Assembly: GCA_946539635.1 (NCBI GenBank)
Contig: CAMNHS010000092.1
Coordinates: 1-5,342 of the forward strand
Direction: 5' to 3'
Length of the DNA: 5,342 nucleotides
Source: an uncultured Prevotellaceae bacterium
Lineage (GTDB): Bacteria; Bacteroidota; Bacteroidia; Bacteroidales; Bacteroidaceae
Shown here one piece after another: positions 1 to 4,676 of the stretch. The number at the start of each line of letters is the position of its first letter. Positions within the stretch are counted from its first letter, which is position 1. Position numbers and translations under genes: made by a program. The notes beneath the pieces are model-generated. The model was not told the DNA's origin, searched no databases, and worked only from the letters and a program-made list of their open reading frames with translations.

Positions 1-1163
1 TTTTCGTAGTCGTTAATGAGGTAGGGTGACCAATTGTTGAATATCTGCAAACGTCCCACTTTTACGTCAGGCTCTTGGATGTATATCCACGTATCCGGAA
101 TACGATCCTTATATGTTGTCATGTGGGTTTCGTTTTTCATAGATAGCTTCTTTGTCAGGATGCCGACAGTGATAAAGTCACGGTATGGTAATTCTTGGGC
201 CACCTTCTTGACGTCCTCAGGTATTTCGATTCCAGAGATGGCGGCGATAAGGTCCTTTATCGGCATAGAACTGAGGAAATAGTCACATTCTTCCTTTGTT
301 ATACCTCCCGTTTTGTCGGTAACTTCGATATAATCTACTGTATTCCCATTAATATGTATGTTGGTGACACGATTCTCCATTTTCACTTCTCCACCTTTGC
401 TGATTACCTCTTGGGCTGCTGTTTCCCATAGTTGACCTGGTCCCAGCTTGGGATAAACGAAGGACTCGATTAGTGATGTCTCTACCTCCTTCTTTCCTTT
501 TGTACCGATGCTTTTTGTTATCATATCCTTCAGCACCGTAAGTATTGAAAGCCCTTTTACACGTTGTGCTCCCCAATCGGCACCTAATTTGGAAGGATGT
601 ATTCCCCACACCTTTTCCGTGTAGTCTTCGAAGAACATACTGTATAAAGGTTTTCCGAAGCGGTTGATATAGAAGTTCTCCAGAGAGTATTCTGGTCTTT
701 TGTGAATAGTGGCAGCTATATATCCGCATCCGGCTTTGATGGTGCGCCATATTCCCATGTTGGTGAATAATCGCCATTTAAGTGATATAGGGTAATCAAA
801 GAAATGGCGCAAGTAGAATATCCTTGAAACCCTTTGGCGTTGCAACATAACTCTTTCGGATGTTTCTGGGTCTGGGCCACCTTTGCTGGTTTCAACCTTG
901 CGACCTATGAGGATGTCGTCTTTCGACGGCTTGCCTTGTGATGGCATAAGGTGTTGCCAAAAGTCTGTCACGCGGCTGCTTTTACTGAAGAACCGGTGTC
1001 CGCCTATGTCCATACGATTACCTTTGTAATTTACCGTTTGTGAAATGCCCCCTATTACACCGCTTTTTTCCATTACGATGGGGTGTATGTCTGTCTGATT
1101 TAGTAGTTCACAGGCGGCTGTCAATCCTGCAGGGCCTGCTCCTGCAATGATAGCTTTCTTCAT
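1..1163 (-). CDS. FAD-dependent oxidoreductase, amine-oxidase / UDP-galactopyranose-mutase-like (3' end cut by window edge)
   Basis: Reads open from an ATG at 1163 down to base 1, giving 387 codons with no stop, so the C-terminus lies outside the window. The N-terminus ([20 protein letters not shown]) is a Rossmann dinucleotide-binding fold with GxGxxG at residues 8-13, followed by E32, the usual ribose-binding acid, and a GGIS turn at 38-41. [10 protein letters not shown] (52-61) is the characteristic second FAD-contact motif of NAD(P)/FAD-dependent oxidoreductases related to UDP-galactopyranose mutase and protoporphyrinogen/amine oxidases. Other family-like blocks are [11 protein letters not shown] (116-126), [11 protein letters not shown] (177-187) and [11 protein letters not shown] (237-247). 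There is no signal peptide, so the protein is probably cytosolic or membrane-associated. The start lies 3 bases after the GtrA-family stop (TAA CAT ATG), implying co-transcription and probably coupled translation. No Shine-Dalgarno is visible. The fold and cofactor are clear. The substrate is unknown; a polyprenyl- or sugar-linked envelope substrate is inferred only from the GtrA neighbour. Confidence 0.88.
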   Translation of the reverse strand, partial: MKKAIIAGAGPAGLTAACELLNQTDIHPIVMEKSGVIGGISQTVNYKGNRMDIGGHRFFSKSSRVTDFWQHLMPSQGKPSKDDILIGRKVETSKGGPDPETSERVMLQRQRVSRIFYLRHFFDYPISLKWRLFTNMGIWRTIKAGCGYIAATIHKRPEYSLENFYINRFGKPLYSMFFEDYTEKVWGIHPSKLGADWGAQRVKGLSILTVLKDMITKSIGTKGKKEVETSLIESFVYPKLGPGQLWETAAQEVISKGGEVKMENRVTNIHINGNTVDYIEVTDKTGGITKEECDYFLSSMPIKDLIAAISGIEIPEDVKKVAQELPYRDFITVGILTKKLSMKNETHMTTYKDRIPDTWIYIQEPDVKVGRLQIFNNWSPYLINDYE

Positions 1164-1166
1164 ATG

Positions 1167-1613
1167 TTACACGTCGTTTGATGTGTTGTTCTTAAAAAGG
1201 ATGATTTTTCTTCCGAAAAAATTCCAACCCATAACCAGTATTGCGGTGATGAGTTTGGATAGCATATAGTGAAGATGTAGTATATCTGTAAAACAGTACA
1301 TTAATATATTATTGAACAAGAGACCTACAAGACCTATTATTCCGTATATAATAAATTCCAAAGTCTTGTTGGACAACTTGTGATGTTTGAATATCCACCA
1401 TGTCGTTAGAATGTAGTTTACCACCAGACCTGCCAGAAATGATATGGTAGCAGACATGAGGTAGTGGAAGTGAATATATTCTGTCAGGAGGTAGAGCAAT
1501 CCGTAATCTACACAGAAGGCGATTCCTCCCACAATAGTGTATCTGAACAACTGCATTATCCAATCGTTCGTTTCTTCGCTTATTAGTTGATGGATTATTG
1601 TTTTAATATTCAA
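1167..1613 (-). CDS. GtrA-family membrane protein
   Basis: A 148-residue integral membrane protein with four predicted helices, at about 24-44, 51-70, 86-107 and 114-134, which is the GtrA/DPMS architecture and normal length. Recognisable blocks are QLFRYTIVGGIAFCVDYGLL (21-40), the NYILTTWWIFK loop (66-76) and WNFFGRKIILF (130-140); these aromatic/basic motifs after helices 2 and 4 are typical of the family. GtrA proteins are thought to help translocate polyprenyl-phosphate-linked sugars, or to partner glycosyltransferases, in O-antigen and cell-wall modification. The start is uncertain: no in-frame ATG lies between the upstream TAA and the homologous region. The 148-residue form therefore uses TTG at 1613, and the first ATG is codon 20 (1556). 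I prefer TTG, because the extra N-terminal residues look natural for the family and it lies about 40 bases from a good promoter. It is the first gene of a two-gene unit with the downstream oxidoreductase. No glycosyltransferase is visible in the window. Confidence 0.88.
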   Translation of the reverse strand: MNIKTIIHQLISEETNDWIMQLFRYTIVGGIAFCVDYGLLYLLTEYIHFHYLMSATISFLAGLVVNYILTTWWIFKHHKLSNKTLEFIIYGIIGLVGLLFNNILMYCFTDILHLHYMLSKLITAILVMGWNFFGRKIILFKNNTSNDV

Positions 1614-1653
1614 GAAATGAAACTTTTTTCGAAAATGTTATGAAATTTGTACG

Positions 1654-1684
1654 CAAAGATATGGAAAAATTGTGAACTGACAAA
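1654..1684 (-). promoter_or_regulatory. Leftward Bacteroidetes-type promoter for the GtrA/oxidoreductase pair
   Basis: Read on the minus strand, TTTG (1684-1681) is followed after 19 bases by TATCTTTG (1661-1654). This fits the Bacteroidetes primary-sigma consensus of a -33 TTTG box and a -7 TAnnTTTG box. Transcription would start roughly at 1645-1650, leaving a leader of about 35 bases before the TTG start at 1613. The position, just upstream of the first gene and pointing at it, supports the call. Confidence 0.72.
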
Positions 1685-1698
1685 ATAATAGAATAAAA

Positions 1699-1722
1699 AT
1701 TTGTATTTTTATTTGTATTTTT
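1699..1722. repeat. Perfect 12-bp tandem duplication in the promoter region
   Basis: ATTTGTATTTTT occurs twice back to back (1699-1710 and 1711-1722). Only the second copy supplies a TTTG (1712-1715) at the right distance from the -7 box of the rightward promoter; the TTTG of the first copy is 12 bases too far upstream. The A/T-rich first copy could act like an UP-type element, be a duplicated binding site, or simply be a replication-slippage duplication. Confidence 0.7.
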
Positions 1723-1743
1723 CATAACTTAATCGTACCTTTG
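1712..1743 (+). promoter_or_regulatory. Rightward Bacteroidetes-type promoter for the mlaE operon
   Basis: TTTG at 1712-1715 is followed after exactly 20 bases by TACCTTTG at 1736-1743, a full match to the Bacteroidetes -33/-7 consensus TTTG...TAnnTTTG. Transcription should begin near 1748-1752, giving a leader of only about 15 bases before the ATG at 1765. This placement rules out the TTG at 1741 as a translation start. No comparable promoter was found within the downstream genes or gaps, so this probably drives the whole mlaE-mlaF-nfeD-SPFH operon. Confidence 0.78.
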
Positions 1744-1764
1744 CATCGCAAGTGTATATGTACT

Positions 1765-2511
1765 ATGTTTTTAATTAATTATTTACAAACTTTCGGAAAC
1801 TACCTCGTCCTGATGTGGCGAGCTATTGCTATTCCTGACAAGATGCGTATGTTTGGAAAGCAGTATGTAAAGGAAATGGCATCGTTAGGAGTTGATTCTA
1901 TCGGCATTGTGCTCCTTATATCTTTTTTTATTGGTGCTGTAATTTGTATTCAGATGAAACTGAACATACAGTCGCCTTGGATGCCTCGATGGGTCAGCGG
2001 ATATACTACTCGTGAGATTATGTTATTGGAGTTCTCCAGTTCTATTATGTGTCTTATCCTTGCGGGCAAGGTGGGCTCAAATATTGCTTCGGAACTTGGT
2101 ACTATGCGTGTTACCCAACAGATAGATGCTCTTGACATAATGGGTGTTAATAGTGCAAACTATCTCATTGCGCCAAAGGTAATGGGACTTATGACATTGA
2201 TGCCAGCTTTGGTGATATTTGCTGATGTGATGGGCATTGTTGGCGCTTATGCGACGGCTTATATCGGTCATATCCTTACTCCGGATGACTTGACTCTCGG
2301 CTTGCAGCATTCCTTCAACTCTTGGTTTGTGTGGATGTCAATAATCAAGAGTTTAGTGTTTGCATTTATTATAGCCAGCGTATCTGCTTTCTGCGGCTAT
2401 ACCGTTGAAGGTGGTTCTGTAGAAGTCGGTAAGGCATCTACATCTGCTGTAGTGTCTTCAAGTGTATTAATCCTTTTTGCAGATGTCTTTTTGACACAGT
2501 TGTTATCATGA
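1765..2511 (+). CDS. mlaE: MlaE-type lipid ABC transporter permease
   Basis: A 248-residue inner-membrane permease of the MlaE/YrbE family, which with the MlaF ATPase moves phospholipids across the space between inner and outer membranes to keep outer-membrane lipid asymmetry. The family hallmark is plain at residues 100-129: AGKVGSNIASELGTMRVTQQ followed by IDALDIMGVN. An amphipathic N-terminal stretch (about 1-40) precedes hydrophobic segments at about 44-65, 84-101, 138-166, 192-215 and 227-246, as in the family; length is close to the roughly 260 residues of the E. coli protein. The frame can be extended to a TTG at 1741, but that codon lies inside the -7 promoter box and would not be transcribed, so ATG at 1765 is chosen. 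It ends in an ATGA overlap with mlaF, implying coupled translation and equal stoichiometry. It lacks the usual MlaD (MCE) gene next to it. Confidence 0.92.
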   Translation: MFLINYLQTFGNYLVLMWRAIAIPDKMRMFGKQYVKEMASLGVDSIGIVLLISFFIGAVICIQMKLNIQSPWMPRWVSGYTTREIMLLEFSSSIMCLILAGKVGSNIASELGTMRVTQQIDALDIMGVNSANYLIAPKVMGLMTLMPALVIFADVMGIVGAYATAYIGHILTPDDLTLGLQHSFNSWFVWMSIIKSLVFAFIIASVSAFCGYTVEGGSVEVGKASTSAVVSSSVLILFADVFLTQLLS

Positions 2512-3275
2512 TAGAGGTAAAACATTTGTATAAGTCTTTTGAAGACAAAGATGTCCTGCTGGATATCAATGCTGTTTTTGAAAACGGTAAGACAAATCTT
2601 ATCATTGGCCAGTCTGGCTCAGGAAAGACGGTGTTGATGAAAAATCTTGTGGGCCTATTTACCCCTTCAAAGGGTGAGATACTATATGATGGTCGTGACT
2701 TTGTTGCAATGAATAAGCATGAGAAGGCTCAGGTGCGTCGTGAGATGGGTATGTTGTTTCAGTCATCTGCTCTCTTCGATTCTTTGACAGTTCGCGACAA
2801 TGTGATGTTCCCTTTGGATATGTTCTCTGATATGACTTTGCGCGATCGTCAGAAGCGTGCTCAAGAGTGCCTTGATCGTGTGAATCTTTCTGATGCCGGA
2901 AAGAAATATCCTGCAGAGATCTCTGGTGGTATGCAAAAACGTGTGGCAATAGCCCGTGCCATAGCACTTAATCCGAGATATCTTTTTTGCGACGAGCCAA
3001 ACTCAGGTCTTGACCCCCAGACGTCATTGGTGATAGATGAACTGCTGCATGATATTACTGTAGAATACAATATGACGACAATCATCAATACTCACGATAT
3101 GAATTCCGTGTTAGGCATTGGTGATAATATTATTTTCATCTGTCGTGGCAGAAAAGAGTGGGAAGGGGATAAGACAAAGGTGATTACTTCAACGAATAAG
3201 GACCTCAACGAACTTGTTTTTGCATCAGAATTGTTTAAAAAAGTAAAAAATATACAAAATGGAACTGGTATTTGA
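2508..3275 (+). CDS. mlaF: MlaF-type lipid ABC transporter ATP-binding protein
   Basis: A 255-residue cytosolic ATPase that powers the MlaE permease. All ABC motifs are visible: Walker A GQSGSGKT (34-41), Q-loop Q85 in FQSSALFDSLTV, signature ISGGMQKR (138-145), Walker B YLFCDEP (158-164) with catalytic E163, D-loop SGLDP (166-170) and H-loop H196 in INTHDM. The methionine in SGGMxKR and the LFDSLTVRDNV segment after the Q-loop are typical of the MlaF/Mkl (lipid and organic solvent resistance) branch rather than of generic importers. A small oddity is N165 in DEPNSGLDP, where most ABC proteins have threonine; this should not abolish activity. The ATG overlaps the mlaE stop (ATGA), and the last 17 bases overlap the NfeD-family gene in another frame. 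The lysine-rich C-terminal tail (about 227-255) follows the ATPase core; no MlaB partner is seen in the window. Confidence 0.94.
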   Translation: MIEVKHLYKSFEDKDVLLDINAVFENGKTNLIIGQSGSGKTVLMKNLVGLFTPSKGEILYDGRDFVAMNKHEKAQVRREMGMLFQSSALFDSLTVRDNVMFPLDMFSDMTLRDRQKRAQECLDRVNLSDAGKKYPAEISGGMQKRVAIARAIALNPRYLFCDEPNSGLDPQTSLVIDELLHDITVEYNMTTIINTHDMNSVLGIGDNIIFICRGRKEWEGDKTKVITSTNKDLNELVFASELFKKVKNIQNGTGI

Positions 3276-3702
3276 TAATCTTTGGCTGGCATGGATTGTT
3301 GTAAGTATTGTCTGCCTTATTATCGAGCTCAATAGCGGTGACCTCTATTTTATATGTTTTGCTATTGGAGCTCTTGTGTCAATGATTTTCGACTTGTGTG
3401 GTGCACCACTTTGGATGCAAGTGCTGTTCTGGGCTTTGTCGTCCATGTTGTGCGTGTTCTTTGTCAGACCATCCCTTGTGGCTCGTCTTCATGACAAGCA
3501 GGAACGTCAGAGTAACGCCGATGCATTGATAGGTGTCACAGGTGTCGTTTCTGCCGATATACCTTCTTCTGGTTACGGATACGTGAGGATTGCTGGTGAT
3601 GAATGGCGTAGCATATCAGCCTCTGGTGAGACAATACTTAAGGGAACAACGGTGGTTGTGGTAAACCGTCAGAGTACTATTTTAACAGTAAAAATAAACT
3701 AA
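3259..3702 (+). CDS. Short NfeD-family membrane protein (SPFH partner)
   Basis: A 147-residue protein with three N-terminal hydrophobic helices (about 8-24, 29-47, 51-69) followed by a soluble domain at about 88-147. That domain runs from ALIGVTGVVSADIPSSGYGY through the VRIAGDEWRS segment to GTTVVVVNRQSTILTVKI, the OB-fold pattern of the NfeD C-terminal domain. There is no ClpP-like serine protease domain, so this is the short form. NfeD proteins are encoded beside stomatin-like SPFH proteins across bacteria and archaea and are regarded as their partners; E. coli ybbJ-qmcA is one example. The SPFH gene indeed follows after 16 bases. The ATG at 3259 lies within the 3' end of mlaF (17-base overlap, different frame), so translation is probably coupled to mlaF. 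The start is well supported because MELVFDNLWLAWIV leads directly into the first helix. The biochemical role within the complex is not known from sequence. Confidence 0.88.
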   Translation: MELVFDNLWLAWIVVSIVCLIIELNSGDLYFICFAIGALVSMIFDLCGAPLWMQVLFWALSSMLCVFFVRPSLVARLHDKQERQSNADALIGVTGVVSADIPSSGYGYVRIAGDEWRSISASGETILKGTTVVVVNRQSTILTVKIN

Positions 3703-3718
3703 GTATATAATAAGGATT

Positions 3719-4639
3719 ATGGAATTTGGTGTTGCTTTTCTAGTTGTCATTATTATTTTGGCAGTAATAGTTCTGAAAAAGACTATCGTGATTATCCCTC
3801 AGTCTGAGACAAAGATTATTGAGCGTCTGGGTAAGTATTATAGTACGCTTCAGCCGGGAATAAATATCATCATCCCCTTTATCGATAAGGCAAAGGAGAT
3901 GGTGGCCCTTTATCGTGGTAGGTATGTATTGACTAATACGATAGACCTTCGCGAACAGGTTTATGACTTCGACCGTCAGAATGTTATCACAAAGGATAAT
4001 ATACAGATGGAAATCAATGCTTTGCTTTATTTCCAGATTGTTGATCCTTTCAAGAGTGTATATGAAATCAACAACCTTCCTAATGCTATAGAGAAGTTAA
4101 CTCAGACGACGCTGAGAAATATCATTGGTGAGTTGGAACTAGATGAAACACTGACTTCTCGTGATACCATCAATACGAAACTTCGTGAGGTACTCGACGA
4201 TGCTACTGACAAGTGGGGCGTTAAGGTTAATCGTGTAGAGCTTCAGGATATTACCCCTCCAGCTTCGGTGCTTCAGGCAATGGAGAAGCAGATGCAGGCA
4301 GAGCGTAACAAGCGTGCTGCCATACTGACCTCAGAAGGTGAGAAGCAAAGTCTCATCCTGAAGTCTGAGGGTGAGAAACAAAGTGCCATTCTTCAGGCAG
4401 AGGGCTTGGCACAGGCCCGCATCCGTAAGGCTGAGGCAGAAGCTATTGCCATTGATAAGATTACAGAGGCAGTAGGTAAGAGTACTAATCCTGCTAACTA
4501 TCTCTTGGCACAGAAGTACATTCAGGCATTACAGGATATCGCAACCGGTAATGATACAAAGACAGTCTATCTGCCTTATGAGGCATCCAATATGATGGGA
4601 GCCATCGGTGGTATAAAAGATTTGTTTAAGGCAGAATAA
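3719..4639 (+). CDS. SPFH/prohibitin-domain paraslipin (QmcA-like, stomatin family)
   Basis: A 306-residue membrane-anchored scaffold protein of the stomatin/prohibitin (band 7) superfamily. Residues 4-20 form one N-terminal transmembrane helix. The SPFH domain follows (about 21-180), with IPQSETKIIERLGKYY (26-41), LQPGINIIIPFID (44-56), ITKDNIQMEINALLYFQIVD (90-109) and LRNIIGELELDETLTSRD (132-149). DITPPASVLQAMEKQMQAER (177-196) and the long coiled coil after it are typical of paraslipins; length matches E. coli QmcA. The coiled coil is built of five successive 11-residue units at 193-247. Such proteins form large ring- or cage-like oligomers on the membrane and help organise lipid domains or control proteases. 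A 16-base gap separates it from the NfeD-family gene, its expected partner. AAGGA at 3712-3716 is only 2 bases from the ATG, too close for a standard Shine-Dalgarno. Confidence 0.94.
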   Translation: MEFGVAFLVVIIILAVIVLKKTIVIIPQSETKIIERLGKYYSTLQPGINIIIPFIDKAKEMVALYRGRYVLTNTIDLREQVYDFDRQNVITKDNIQMEINALLYFQIVDPFKSVYEINNLPNAIEKLTQTTLRNIIGELELDETLTSRDTINTKLREVLDDATDKWGVKVNRVELQDITPPASVLQAMEKQMQAERNKRAAILTSEGEKQSLILKSEGEKQSAILQAEGLAQARIRKAEAEAIAIDKITEAVGKSTNPANYLLAQKYIQALQDIATGNDTKTVYLPYEASNMMGAIGGIKDLFKAE

Positions 4640-4676
4640 TAATAAGGTATTCGTATCTGAATCAACGTTATTTCCC

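Larger units (their letters stand above)
1637..1728. repeat. Widely spaced 9-bp inverted repeat flanking the divergent promoters
   Basis: GTTATGAAA at 1637-1645 is the exact reverse complement of TTTCATAAC at 1720-1728, with the axis of symmetry near 1682, in the middle of the divergent intergenic region. Similarity continues patchily outward, with TCG on the outer side of each arm at the same distance. The right arm sits inside the spacer of the rightward promoter, and the left arm sits at the likely transcription start of the leftward promoter. Such an arrangement could be a pair of operator half-sites, but the region is very AT-rich and a chance match is plausible. Confidence 0.35.

Noticed and set aside
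34..431. Two plus-strand reading frames (34-282 and 195-431)
   Set aside because: They lie antisense to the oxidoreductase gene, show no family motifs, and the minus-strand frame is continuously open with clear domain motifs.
349..777. 142-residue minus-strand reading frame
   Set aside because: It is an out-of-phase shadow of the oxidoreductase on the same strand; its composition is rich in H, R and S with no recognisable fold.
1309..1563. 84-residue minus-strand reading frame
   Set aside because: Out-of-phase shadow inside the GtrA-family gene with no domain motifs.
1614..1764. Small RNA, riboswitch or tRNA in the divergent intergenic region
   Set aside because: The region is short and AT-rich, with no compact stem structures or tRNA features; it is accounted for by two promoters and short leaders.
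1950..3292. Several minus-strand frames (1950-2138, 2077-2310, 2659-2967, 2861-3088, 3092-3292)
   Set aside because: All are antisense to mlaE and mlaF, which carry unmistakable family motifs; no promoter or conserved motif supports antisense genes.
3712..3716. AAGGA as a ribosome-binding site for the SPFH gene
   Set aside because: It ends only 2 bases before the ATG, too close for normal pairing, and Bacteroidota rarely use Shine-Dalgarno sequences.
4640..4676. Possible terminator or promoter between the SPFH gene and the hydrolase
   Set aside because: No GC-rich hairpin with a T-run and no TTTG/TAnnTTTG pair could be found in these 37 bases.
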